A stretch of 64,000 nt of DNA from Ciona intestinalis (Eukaryota; Chordata; Ascidiacea; Phlebobranchia; Cionidae): NCBI RefSeq assembly GCF_000224145.3, contig NW_004190369.2, forward strand, positions 62,001 to 126,000. The letters are read 5' to 3'. Positions 37,101 to 52,100 of this stretch are shown here, piece by piece. The position numbers and the translations under genes are program-made. Below the pieces are notes generated by a model, which was not told where the DNA came from, searched no databases, and worked only from the letters and a program-made list of their open reading frames with translations. Every line of letters starts with the position of its first letter. Positions within the stretch are counted from its first letter, which is position 1.

Positions 37101-40100
37101 CTGCAGTTAATTTACCTTTTGTTGTTTTTTTACTGAGAGCCGATTACTGATTAGTGATTACTAATCTACTTGAATAATATAATAGATATTATATTTGAAA
37201 GAGGTACCTTACAAGAATATTTAAAAAGAGAAATAAACCCTGGATTACGCTGTTATTACCAATTTATCGTATATCGCATCTTCATATGCGGTCACCACTA
37301 ATAGAATAAAATCAAAGAAGCCGAAAAACTGAATGTTTGATTAACAAGTAATCATGTGGCACAATATAGCCCACCAAACATTTGACTAAATGGTGGGAGT
37401 CCTATTTGTGGAATCGGTGAAACATCTTAGCGATTGGTACGGTGCCCAAACTATCAACCATTAAAAATAACATTAATACACACTCTGTGTTCAGTAAATC
37501 CAAAGCCCCTTTTTCAGCTACATCCAGTTTAACTGGAGCTTTTGTTCCTTCACCTAAACAACCTTGCCATTTCCAGATAGTTGTAAGACATTCCACACTG
37601 TGTGGTCCATAATACGTGTCACAATTGTCGGGAAACACTGGAAACAAAATCACAAATTTCATTGTTTTAACTTAGCAAAAACCCCTACACACCATCTAGA
37701 AACATATAGGTACATTATTTTACATGCAGGTATAATTTAAATAAAATAGCAACACCAATAATAGCGCCACATTGGTTTCCCACCACTCTGGTTTCAAGTT
37801 TTGTTGTTTCTTTTGCTTTGTTAGGTTTTCCTTTGGTTAAGTCCTATTTTTTTAATTTATAATGGTACTGTAAATGGGTTTGAGTTTTGTTATTTAAAAT
37901 ATACAAAATGATCTACTAGGTTTCTACATAGTATATAGTTACCTATTCCATAACAATTTAACTGATGATCATCATTTCCATTATCAGCTGCTGATTTTAC
38001 ACTTTCCATGTTTGCTCTTACAGCTCTGTTGATTGATAAAATATATTACTAAGTTATTAGTGAATATTATTTATAAAACTAACGTTAAGTTTGTTGATTT
38101 CAAATAATCAGCATCTGCAGCTGTTAGATTGCCAGGATATCTAAAACCTTTGACTTTGCAATCCACTTCTTCCCATATCGTGATGAGACAATTAATAGAG
38201 TGAGGTCCGTGATATGAATCACAATGCTCAGGATAAACTAAATCAAAATAGAGTAAACATAAACTGTTATTATTTGAATAAAAATACAATGTACACTACA
38301 AACCAATTCCATAACATTCTAATCCTTTATCTTTGTCTCCATTATCAGCTTCCATTCGAATTATTTCAAAATTTGCCAAAATCTCACTGTAAACACAATA
38401 ATTATTAGCAGTTGCTGATTCCATTAATAATCCTACAAACAACTATGTTTGTTACATTATACTTACTCAGTAGTCAATAAATCCAAAGCACTCTTTTCAG
38501 CTGCTTCTAATTTAACGGGAGCTTTTGTTCCCTCAGCTAAACAACCTTTCCATTCCCAGATAGTGGTAAGACATTCCACACTGTGTGGTCCGTAATACGT
38601 GTTACAATTGTCAGGAAACACTACAAATAACAACATGCACATTACTAGTAGAAGTAGCAATAGATGATCTAAATCTGCAGAGGTATCAACTTAAAGGGTA
38701 ACTTCTTATGTAAATCGTAATCCCTGGCACCTAAATAACATACTGTAGAAGCATATGAAAAGAGACACTTCAAAGAAACTTCTATAGCTTCTGTGAAAAC
38801 TAATCTTTACAACAAAGAATTTTTACCAAATCCATAACAGTTTAACTGATGATCATCATTTCCGCCATCTGCTGCTAATTTTACACTTTCCATATTTCCT
38901 CTTACAGCTCTGTGAAAAAACGTCATATATTGGATGTTCATATTAAATGTAAAAATTCAACTAACGTCAAATTCATGGATTTCAGAGCATCTGCATCAGC
39001 AGTTGTTAGATTGCCAGGATATCTATAACCTTTGACCTTGCAATCCACTTCTTCCCAGATTGTGATGAGACATTCAATAGAGTGAGGTCCGTGATATGAA
39101 TCACAATTTTCAGGATAAACTGAAAGGTAACACAACAGTAGGGCAACATCCACCAACAGCAACGGTGGTAATAATGTACAAACCAATTCCATAACATTGC
39201 AATCCTTTATCTTTGTCACCACCATCAGCTTCCATTCGAATTATTTCAAAATTTTCCAAAATCTCACTGTGAATAAAATATTTATTAGAAGTTGCATATT
39301 CTATTGATAATCTTAGAAACAACTAAAAAATAATTTGCTAAATACAAAAATAAGAATTTAATTAGAAAGTTACAAATAAGGTAACTACTAACAGTGTATT
39401 TAGCAAATCCAAAGCTTCTTTTTCAGCTGTATCTAATTTAACTGGAGCTTTTGATCCTTCATCTAAACAACCTTGCCAGATCCAGATAGTTGTAAGACAT
39501 TCCACACTGTGTGGTCCGTAATATGTGTCACAGTTTTTAGGAAACACTGCAAACATTACACAATAAACTTTGTAATCAAAATTGCGTTAATAACATTCGC
39601 AATCCTTGTAAAAGTAGGTAGTTGTATATCTACCAACTAATGGAACTATTATTACGAATCTAAAAATACAAATATCATTAACATGTTTACTAATTGAGAA
39701 TGCTCAAATCTCTCAAACATATAACTTACAAAAGAAGTATTGGTAAATAACCAGTGTACATGCTGGTGCAATTTAAATGGTTTAATTAAAAAAAGGAAAT
39801 ATCAATATGATGTAAATTTACCAAAACCATAACAATTTAATTGATGATCAGCATTTCCACCATCAGCTGCTGATTTTACATTTTCCATGTTTTCCCTTAC
39901 AGCTCTATGGATTGATACAACTTATGTTACCAAGTTATTAGTATAACAAGTGATTAAAACTAACGTCAAATTTTGTGATTTCAAATACTCAGCATCTGCA
40001 GCTGTTAGATTTCCAGGAAATCTATAACCTTGAACTTTGCAATCCACTTCTTCCCAGATTGTGATAAGACAATTAATTGAGTGAGGTCCGTGATATGAAT

Positions 40101-43100
40101 CACAATTTTGAGGATAAACTAAATTCATGGGGTGTTAACGGAATTTTTTTTTTTTTAAATGATATACACTACCAACCAATTCCATAGCACTCCAATCCTT
40201 TATCTTTGTCACCACCATCTGCTTCCATTCGAATTATTTCAAAATTTGCCAAAATCTCACTGTAAATAAAATATTTATTAGAAGTTGCGGATTTTATTGA
40301 TAATCTTAGAAACAACCACGTCACTTTATACTTACTCAGTATCCAATAAATCCAAAGCACTCTTTTCAGCTCCTTCTAATTTAACGGGAGCTTTTGTTCC
40401 TTCACTTAAACAACCTTTCCATTCCCAGATAGTTGTAAGGCATTCCACACTGTGTGGTCCATAGTATGTGTCACAATTGTCAGGAAACACTGCAAATAAT
40501 ACAAAATACATTTATTAGTAATAAAGGGTCTACAAAATGAAACTTTACAAGATATCTAACTAATAGGTAGAAACAAATACAAAGCATAATTTAGAAACAA
40601 AAACTCTGAATAAACTTCGCATTCCATACCTGACAGAACATAACATACTTAGAGACAAGCAAAACCAGCTTAAATGGCTACTGCAAAAAGTTTACCTATT
40701 CCATAGCAATTTAATTGATGATCATCATTTCCATTATCCGCTGCTGATTTTACACTTTCCATATTTTCCCTCACAGCTCTGGAAAAAGCGCTGTATATGG
40801 AATGTAAAATTTTATTTAAAATTACTCAACTTACGTCAAATTCATGAATTTCAAAGCATCTGCATCAGCAGTTGTTAGATTGCCAGGATATCTGTAACCT
40901 TTGACTTTACAATCCACTTCTTCCCAAATTGTGATGAGACAATCAATAGAATGAGTTCCGTGGTAAGAATCACAATTTTCAGGATAAACTGAAGAGAAAT
41001 AGAATGATACACAAATATGTACCAATAACAATGCTGTTAATAATATCCAAACCAATTCCATAACATTCCAATCCTTTATCTTTGTCACCACCATCAGCTT
41101 CCATTCGAATCATTTCAAATTCATCCAAAACTTCACTAAAGTAAGTTTTAACAGTTTAATTACATCAAAATACATATAACTTCAAACAAACTTACTCTAC
41201 AGTGAGCAAATCCACAGCTTCTTTATCAGCATCATCTAATTTAACTGGGGCTCTGGTTCCTTCACCTAAACAACCTTTCCATTCCCAGATGGTTGTAAGA
41301 CATTGAACACTGTGTGGTCCGTAATATGTGTCACAGTTGTTAGGAAATACTGAAAAATGATTTTAAAAACCACTTAATAAACCTAAAAAAAATGCAATGT
41401 CAAATCAAAAATAGAGTTTGTTGTAAAAAAAAGACGAACTCACCTAAACCATAACAATTCAACTGATGATCCTCATTTCCGCCATCTGCAGCTGATTTAA
41501 CACTTTCCATGTTTTTCCTTACCGCTCTGTGACAAAAAACACTTATTTGAGCAATTTTATTAAACCTCACCTTACGATAAGTTTGAAGATTTTAAAACAG
41601 CAGCGTCAGCAGTTGTGAGGTTGTTGGGAAATCTATAACCTTCAAGTTTGCAATCCACTTCTTCCCATATTGTGATGAGACAATCAATAGAGTGGGGTCC
41701 GTGATAAGAATCACAATTCTCAGGATAAACTGAAACAAAATACATTAGCCAATAGCAATGTTGTAAATAATGTACAAACCAATTCCATAACATTCCAATC
41801 CTTTATCTTTGTCACCACCATCAGCTACCACTCGAAGTGTTTCAAAATTATCCAAAATTTCACTTTAAAGATAATAAATAGAACAAATTATTTACACTGC
41901 CTTAAAAACAACAAACATGACATACATACTTTACATTCAGCCTATCCAAAGCCTCTTTTTCAGCTATATCTAGTTTAACCGGAGCTTTAGTTCCTTCACT
42001 TAAACAACCCTTTGATTCCCATATGGTAGTAAGGCACTCCACACTGTGCGGTCCATAGTATGTGTCACAATTAACAGGAAACACTGGAAGAATTACACAT
42101 AGCATATAACTTAAAATATATATTGCACCTAAGAAAAGAAATAACCAGTGAAACTACTACCTTTAAATAAAGTAAATCACAAAACAAATTAATACACAAG
42201 CAATATAAACAAATCATAGAAACCTGTATTACAATGATAATAAGCAGCGGAAGTGTTGGAAAACAAATATGTAAAAAATACCACCAAAATATTAACTTAT
42301 AATAACAACTATAAACACATAGGACATATTATGTACCAGTTCCATAACAATTCAATTGATGATCAGGACTTCCACCGTCTGCCGCTGATTTAACACTTTG
42401 CATGTTTTCTGTTATACCTCTGTTGATTGATAAAACTTAAATTACTACAATAGAAACAAGCATAAACTTACGTTAAATTCATGAATTTCAGAGCATTAGC
42501 ATCAACAGCTGTTAGATTGCCAGGATATCTGTAACCTTTGACTTTGCAATCTACTTCTTCCCAGATTGTGATGAGACAATCAATAGAGTGGGGTCCGTGA
42601 TAAGAATCACAATTTTCAGGATAAACTGAAAAGTAATACAATAGTAGGACAACATCCACCAATAGCAACGGTGGTAATAATGTACAAACCAATTCCATAA
42701 CATTCCAATCCTTTATCTTTGTCACCACCATCAGCTTCCATTCGAATTATTTCAAAACTATCTAAAACCTCACTAAAGTTGGAGTTAACAATTTAGGAAA
42801 ATAAACAGTTTAATTACATCAAAATACAAATAACTGCAAACAAACTTACTCTACAGTGAGCAAATCCACAGCTTCTTTATCAGCATCATCTAATTTAACT
42901 GGGGCTTTTGTTCCTTCACCTAAACAACCTTTCCATTCCCACATAGTGGTAAGGCATTCCACACTGTGTGGTCCGTAATACGCAGCACAAGTTTGGGGAA
43001 AGACTAACAAAATAAGCATAGGTTGCAGTTAATGCACAGACTATAAAAATTTTGCGAACAACAAATACACAAATTTACCTAAACCATAACAATTTAATTG

Positions 43101-46100
43101 ATGATCACCATTTCCATTATCAGCTGCTGATTTTACACCTTCCATATTTTCTGTTACAGCTCTGCAGGAAAAAAAATATTTTTTAAAGTAAAAACTATTT
43201 CAAAACTGAAACTCACGTCAAATTTGAGTGTTTTAAAGCATTAGCATCAGCAGTTGTAAGATTGCCAGGATATCTGTAACCTTTGACTTTGCAATCCACT
43301 TCTTCCCATATTGTGATAAGACAATCAATAGAGTGAGGTCCATGATAAGAATCACAATTTTCAGGATAAACTGAAATGTATAACAATAGTGGGCAAATTA
43401 ATACCAATAGCAATGCATTTAATATGTACAAACCAATTCCATAACATTCCAATCCTTTATCTTTGTTACCACCATGAGCTTCAACTTGAATTGATTGAAA
43501 ATTACTTGAAATTTGACTGCATGAACCCAGAAATAATAAGAGTAATCTATATGTAAAACAAATTGTAAATTGTGATAACTTACTCAACATTTAGCAAATC
43601 AAGAGCATCCTTTTCATTTTCATCAAGTTTAATTGGTGCCTTGGTGCCTTCACTTAAACAACCTTTTGATTCCCAGATAGTTGTAAGGCATTCCACACTG
43701 TGTGGTCCATAGTATGTGTCACAATTTTGAGGAAACACTAAAAGAATTAGATTTTATACTAATATTTCTGACAAGAATAAGTTCTAAAATTAAAAAGTTA
43801 AGCAAGGAGGAATCAGATAAACGTAGTACCAGAAAATCACAAAAATAAATAAGTGTTATATATTTACCAGTTCCATAACAATTCAATTGATGATCAACAT
43901 TTCCACTATCGGCCGCAGACTTTACTGCTTCCATGTTTTCTCTTACAGCACTGCTTGTTAATACAAAGATTTAAAGTACAATTATACAAACAAATGAACC
44001 TAAACGCACGTTAAATTGAAGTTTTTTAAAGTATTAGCTTCTGCTCTTGTGAGGTTGCTAGGGTATCGATAACCTTTGGCCTTGCAATCCACTTCTTCCC
44101 AAATTGTGATGAGACAATCAATAGAGTGGGGTCCGTGATAAGAATCACAATTTTCAGGATAAACTAAATCAAAATAGAGTAATAGTAGGGCAACATCCAC
44201 TAATAGCAACGGTGGTAATAATGTACAAACCAATTCCATAACATTCCAATCCTTTATCTTTATCACCACCATCAGCTTCCATTCGAACCGTTTCGAACTT
44301 TGTGAAAACTTCACTGTGAGAAAATAACTGTTACAGATCCAATATTTGATTAAGGAAACCACAAAGTACAAAAAAACTTACTTAACGTGTAACAAATCTA
44401 AAGCATTTTTTTCAGCCGTATCTAGCTTATCCGGAGCTTTTGTTCCTTCACTTAAACAACCTTTTGATTCCCAGATAGTTGTAAGACATTCAACACTGTG
44501 TGGTCCATGGTATGTGTCGCAAAATTCGGGAAACACTGAAAAAAAATTTTTTGCACATAGATTCCTAGTAATAAAATTTTGATTTGAGCAAAATATTTTA
44601 ATAGTTTATACAAACAGCTACCAACTGTAAAACCAACATGATTCTCTAAACCTTAAACACTTTAATGTCTGATTTAATGTCAAGTAAACAAACAGTCATA
44701 TAAAGACACAGTAAGGAGTAGAACATTTAAAGCAAAGAAATATTGAGCTTAAACTTATCTGTATTAGATACAGAGAACAAGCTTACAGTACTTGCATAAG
44801 TATACAACCAACTTTGAAAAAGAAAAATTAAATACTAAATAAAAAACAATTTTACTGTTTTTATTAACTGGTTAGTTAATAAAATTATATGTTATAGAAA
44901 TAAAAAATATATATAACAAATTTTGAAGCAAAATTTCTGACAGAAAAATTGACTACACATAAGTACGGTCCACTAGTTTTAATTGTCAACATTTTAAAAA
45001 TTCACTGTGGAACTGGTCGATTAATTTAAACCATCTTCACCACCAATGTTTGAGCTAAACAACATGTTTAGGGGCAGTTGGGATTAATTTTAAAGTATTT
45101 GTAAGACAACTATACAGGAATCCAATTATTTCAACCAAATAATTATATTTAATAAGTTCAAACCTTAACATGATTACTGCAGCTGCCTATATATATTAAC
45201 ACAGGAATATATTAGGTTAATTTTGATTGACTGTTTTTACAAAGTTACAGATGCAACCTGCAATAATTCCAGTTTGTGTGCTATATACTTATTACATTAT
45301 AACATGCTCACCTATTCCATAGCAATTTAATTGATGATCCGTATTTCCACTTTCAGCTGCAGATTTTACACTTTCCATGTGTGCCTTTACAGCTCTGTAA
45401 ATTAACACAAAACTAAATAATCCCTAAAAAAATGACTTTAAAAACTTACGTTAGGTTTGTCGATTTCAAAGCATCAGCATCTGCAGTTGTTAGATTTCCA
45501 GGATATCTGTAACCTTCGACTTTGCAACCAACTTCTTCCCATATTGTTACAAGACATTCAATGGAATGAGGTCCATGATAGGAATCGCAATTCTCAGGAT
45601 AAACTGAAACAAAAAACAATAGTAAACCAATTAGTACCAATGGCAATTCTGTTAATTATGTACAAACCAATTCCATAACATTCCAATCCTTTATCTTTGT
45701 CACCACCATGAGCTTCCATTTGAACTGATTCAAAATTGTCCAAAACCTCACTGTTAATATAGAATGGTTAAAAACAGCCCATATAATACTAAGAAAAACT
45801 TACTCCAAACTTAACAAATCAAGAAAATCTCTTTCTTCCAAGTTTAATTTGACTGGAGCTTTTGTTCCTTCAGCTAAACAACCTTTCCATTCCCAGATAG
45901 TGGTAAGACATTCCACACTGTATGGTCCATAATACGTGTCACAATTGTCAGGAAATACTGTGATGTGAACATATCGTTCAGATTTTTTGGCAAATATAAA
46001 AACCGCACATACACATTGGTACTAAACAAAAAAATATTTAAAGCCTCTTAAAGACAAATCAAATCCCATAGTATTGCTCACCAGTTCCGTAACAATTTAA

Positions 46101-49100
46101 CTGATGATCAGTATTTCCATCGTCAGCTGCTAATTTTACACTTCTCATGTTTTCTTCTATAGTTCTGGAAAAATTCTACAGTTTAATAATGCAATCTAGC
46201 ATTAGAGCAACAAATTATGCAACTAACATTATGTCCATGTTTCTCAAAGATTGAGCTTCTGCATCTGTAAGATTACCAGGATACCTATATCCTTTCAGTT
46301 TGCAACCCACTTCTTCCCAAATCGTGATGAGACAATTAATTGAGTGAGGCCCGTGATATGAATCACAGTTCTCAGGATACACTGCATAAATAATAAAAAA
46401 ACAAACTTTACAGCTAAACACTTTTTATACAAACCTATTCCATAACATTCCAATCCTTTATCTTCATCACCATTATCAGCTTCCATTCGAACAATTTCAA
46501 AGTCGATGGAAACATCACTGAAACAATTAAAATTTATTCTGAACTTTAATCAACGACTTAAATGTTGATTTGCTTGGAAAGCAATTATCAACAAAACTTA
46601 CTTAACAGTCAGCAAATCCAAAGCTTCTTTTTCAGCTGTATCTAATTTAACTGGGGCTTTAGATCCTTCACTTAAACAACCTATTGATACCCAGATAGTT
46701 GTAAGGCATTCCACACTGTGTGGTCCATAGTATGTATCACAGTTTTCAGGAAACACTAGAATGAATTACTAATTAGGATTTGATAAAGTTCTCTGGATGC
46801 GTTTAATTTCAGAAAATTGTTTAAGTTTCTTTGTGGGTATGGGGTGTACAATGCTAAGAAAGCATAATTGCCTTCTACATATAATACGAATAACAGATTG
46901 AAAAAATCAAAATATCAAAAGCAAGAGAATAATTAATGGAAAATAAATCTTACCAATGCCATAACAATTCAGTTGATGATCAGCATTTCCACCATCAGCT
47001 GCTGTTTTTACGTTTTCCATGTTTTCTTGTATTGATCTGTGTTTATTTAGATTAGTGTTCAACTTTTACAATTTTTTTAACAACTTACGCTAGATCCAAG
47101 TTTCTTAAAGCCTCGGCATCTTCAGCTGTGAGATTACCAGGAAATCTATAACCTTGGACCTTGCAATCCACTTCTTCCCATATTGTGATGAGACATTTAA
47201 TGGAGTGGGGTCCATAAAATGCATCACAATTTGCAGGATACACTGAAACACAAAATTTATTAATTGATAGCAATAGTAATGCTGTTAGTAATAATAATGC
47301 ACCAACCAATTCCATAACACTCCATTCCTTTATCTTTATCACCACCATCAGCTTCAACTCGAATATTTTCAAAAGTAATCTCAATATCACTGTTGACAAG
47401 GCAATTGAAGCTTATATTGCGCACCAGTGATCAACCTAAACAAACTTACTTAACGTTTAGTAAGTCAAGAGCCTCTTTCTCAGCTGTATCTAATTTAACT
47501 GGGGCTTTTGATCCTTCACTTAAACAACCTTTTGATTCCCAGATAGTTGTAAGACATTCAACACTGTGTGGTCCGTAGTATGTGTCACAATTGTCAGGAA
47601 ATGCTACAGATCACAAAATTTAGTATAGAAAAGAATGAAGCTTACTTTCAGATTATACCTTACATAGTCATAATTTAAAACAAATCATTTATTTATTAGT
47701 TATTTTAGAGCTGTAAATAAAGTTTGATGTTCAATTAACTTCATCCTTATTGAGTCGGGTTTCATCAGTTTAAATCAAATTATAACGATTTTATTTTAAT
47801 AGGACCTTATCGTTTTAGATTAGAAATAACATCATCATTAAGGGAATGATAAAGATATCATTTATTAATCAGTATTTCAAAGAAAATCTTACCAATGCCA
47901 TAACAATTCAACTGATGATCAGCATTTCCACCATCAGCTGCTGATTTCACGCCTTCCATGTTTTCTCTTACAGCTCTGTGTTTGTACATTTAAAAGTATA
48001 CCAAAACTATATACTTTCGAAAAAAATTACCTTAAATCCAAGCTTTTCAAAGTATTTGCTTCCGCACTTGTTAGATTGCCAGGATATCTATAACCTTTTA
48101 CTTTGCAATCCACTTCTTCCCAGATTGTAATCAGACAATCAATGGAGTGAGGTCCGTTATATGAATCACAATTCTCAGGATAAACTAAACAAACAGGTTA
48201 GTTGTAGTGGTTAACTATACTTTGAGCACAGATTTAATAATATAGTTTACTCAAATTTAACCCGGTGCGTTATAAATAAATATTAAACAAACAGCCGTGT
48301 TGCGTAACTATTACATGAGGCAAAACTGTTATATATGATTAAGTGACAAATCTTGCATTTTTCCAGCAGACAAAGTTTTGTCTATAAAGTGATGCTGTGT
48401 TCCGTCATTAGATGGGTTGTCTCCCAAGGTGTGAAATTAAACCATTTGCCGCCCAACAGAGTGTATTGTGAATTGGTAATAAATTGATAAAATTATAACA
48501 TATATATACCAACTCCATAACATTCTAATTCTTTATCAGTATCCCCACCATCAGCTTCTATTTGAATAGTTTCCATTTTCGTTTCAACATCACTAAAATT
48601 TAAAATATCACAACAGTAATTGGAGTAGCTTAAACTTTTAAACAGTTTATGCCAAGCAACAAATTGAAGTAACAAATTGAAATCCATTAATAAGAACTTA
48701 TTTTCTCCCAGCCTGTAACTAACATCTTCGAACCTATCAAAAACAACAGCATCCTAACCCTAACCAACCACTACCCCGTTTTGTCAAATTGAGGCAGCAT
48801 AATTATACAACAGAGTATATTATTGCTTTAATATTGATTCAACTTTAAGTTATTATTCATAGAATATTATTAAGAATACCCACTTTAAACTAAGCAAATC
48901 CAAATTTTGTTTTTCACTTGGTGAGAGTTTAACTGGGGCTTTTGTTCCTTCACTCAAACAACCTTTTGATTCCCAGATAGTTGTAAGACATTCCACACTG
49001 TGTGGTCCATAGTATGCGTCACAATTTTCTGGAAAAACTGGAAAAGAAATTACAATGAAAACTTGATTACAAAACCATGTACAATCAAAATTCAAAAAAA

Positions 49101-52100
49101 CAATTAATAAAACAAGATAAATAGGTTTTAGAGAATATATATTTTTACCTAAGCCATAACAATTCAACTGATGATCAGCATTTCCACCATCTGCTGCTGA
49201 TTTCACACCTTCCATGTTTTCTTCTACAGCTCTAAATTTTAACATAAAAAATATAAAATAAATTTTGTTTATGTGTGTTTACAAAAGAGCAAACACCACC
49301 AAGCATCAACTCACGTCAAATTTAAGTTTTTCAGAGCATCAGCATCTGCAATTGTGAGGTTATTGGGATATCTATAACCTTTGACCTTACAATCCACTTC
49401 TTCCCAGATTGTGATAAGACAATCAATGGAGTGAGGTCCATAAAAAGCATCACAGTTTTCTGGAAAAACTTTAAACAAAAACACAATTTTTAAAAGGTAT
49501 AAACAAAATATTCTTGTTATCACTAACACAAATAGCAAACAAAAAACTATAATTAGCCATTTCTAATACTACCTACTCACAAAAAGAAGGTAAATGTTGA
49601 AAACTTTACAGAATTTACAAGCATAGTTATACACTCAGGGGGGTGTATAACTATGCTTGCCTACAACAAAGAAAACAAGAGACTATTTAGTATTTACCTC
49701 CCCCATAACATTCTTCTCCCTTGATAACATTTCCAGCATCAGCTTCACTTTTTATTGTTTCTATGTGATCAACTACTTCACTGTTGCAAAGAATATTAAT
49801 TAAATAATTTGTTGAAAACATGGAATGGTGAACTTACTCAATGTTCATCAAGTTTAAAGCTTCTTCCTCAGCTGCATCTAACATTTAGCTTAAAAATGAA
49901 ACAGTGAACTTACTCAACATTTAGAGAATCCAAAGCATCTTTTTCAGCTGCGGTTAATTTATCTGGAGCTTTGGCTCCTTCAGCTAAACAGCCTTTTGAT
50001 TCCCAGATTGTTGTAAGGCATTCCACACTGTGTGGTCCTTCAAACGAGTCACAACTTTCAGGAAATACTAAGAAATATGACAAAAAGTTAAAATCAAAAT
50101 TCAATCTTATACAAAAAAGTCACAATAATATCTCACCAATTCCACGCTATAATGGCGTTTTACATAAACACATTATTTTAATAAATTACCAATTCCATAA
50201 CAATTTAATTGATGATCAGCATCTCCAGCATCTGCTGCTGATTTTACACTTTCCATGTTTTCTCTAATTGACCTATAAACAAATTTATAACGCATAAGTT
50301 TTCACAATTTGATTATATACAAAAATAATTGGATATATATAATTCTTGGTTGTCGCAATAAACAACAAACTTTACACAATGAAGTATACTTGTATTAATA
50401 TTCTTTAGGCTATGTAAACATAGTTTATATAATTTAACCTCATATCTAAGTTGTTTAAAGCATCTGCATCAGCAGTTGTTAGATTGCCAGGATATCTGTA
50501 ACCTTTGACTTTGCAATCTACTTCTTCCCAGATTGTGATGAGACAATCAATGGAGTGAGGTCCGTGATAAGAATCACAATTCTCCGGATAAACTATGTTG
50601 AAAGAAGAAAACAATTACCACAAATGATATAATATATCAAATACAAACCAATTCCATAACATTCCAATACTTTATCTGCATCACCACCATCAGCTTCAAC
50701 TTTAACAGTTTCAAAATTATTCTCAACTTCTCTGCAAATTTAAACTTGTTAGAAATTGGTAATTCCAGTATATCAGTTTTTATTTTATGTTATATAATGA
50801 TCAGGTAGAAAAAGTTCAAACGTAAAGAGAGAAAAAAGATTACTCCAAATTGAGAAAATCCAATGCACTTCTTTGATACTCTCTTAGTTTAACTGGAGCT
50901 TTTGTTCCTTCACTTAAACAACCTTTCGACTCCCAGATGCTTGTGAGGCATTGTACACTGTGTGGTCCAGTAAAAGAAGTACAGCTCTCTTTAAACACTG
51001 TAACAGTGAATAAAAAGGTATATAGTTGAAGTAAATAAAATAATTTGGTGCAAATATAGTAAAAATACTTTTATCAGGGATTTTATTATCAAGTTAAAAA
51101 TTCATAAAGATAATAATTAGAATCCAAATGGAATTTTTTTACTCACCCACACCATAGCAATTAGATTGATGAGTTGCATCTCCACCATCAGCTGCTGTTT
51201 TAACAGCCTGTCGATTCGCAATCAACATCCTTCGTAAATATTTGTGGTAATATTAATGGGTAAAGTAATAAAATTAGTGATGTGCCGCAGTTTCGGTCTG
51301 CCAAATTTATTCGGCCGAATCAGCGATTTCGACGAAGATTTTTTCGGTCGAATCGTGCGTAAAGATACGGCAAAAACCGATACGGCAAAAAAAACTTTTT
51401 TCACTGACAATATATCTACGAGAACTTGCACAATTTGTGAGATAAGAATTAAAGACTATTTGCAACAAATAAGTTTAATTTAATTAATCATCATGCTTTA
51501 AAGCAATGCTAATCATTTTGGATACGGTTCTATGGGCTATGGCACACGTGCATTTCGTTAACTTCGTCATATTAGCGACAGAATATGCTCCCGATCGTCG
51601 ATAAAGAAACACTTGCCCTTTCTCTCTAAACAGTGGACGCGTCTGCGCACGACCCCTCCACATTTTTAGCACAAAGCAGAATACAAAATGTAAATGTAAA
51701 GTTTTCGTATAATTTTTTTACACTTGATATAGTTTTAAGCCAGCAATTGTGAGTAGTTTAAATGCAGGTAAATCGGGAATATGTGAATTTTAATTGGTGC
51801 AAATATAAGAGCGAGGAGCGATGCTATCAGTAAATTGGAACCAACAGAAATTGTAATATGATATTACAAAGTATCGTCCCTATCGAGCTTGGACAGAAGC
51901 CAAAAAACATCGTTTGTTGGCACCGCACGAGAACCAGAGTTTCATTATGTCACTTTTCACGAGAATAAATGCACAACGATTGCTTTGCTTGTTACGTGTG
52001 GAATGTATGGTACCGCATGCGTCTTCCATTATTTCCAAAGCAAGCGTAAAGCGTAAAAATGGAACGTTTGTACACAGTGTTTTTTTTTCTCACAAAAGTA

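Larger units (their letters stand above)
34664..40988 (-). repeat. Segmental tandem duplication, about 4.2-kb period
   Basis: Exons of pairs 17, 18 and 19 recur as pairs 13, 14 and 15 at offsets of 4158-4221 bp, and intron stretches match closely too (for example 36287-36520 with 40490-40696, and 35470-35600 with 39690-39820). The duplicated unit spans four repeat pairs. Confidence 0.75.

Noticed and set aside
43213..43590. A 125-codon open frame as one exon
   Set aside because: It contains a d-linker and a G-core separated by a 63-bp intron with normal GT and AG.
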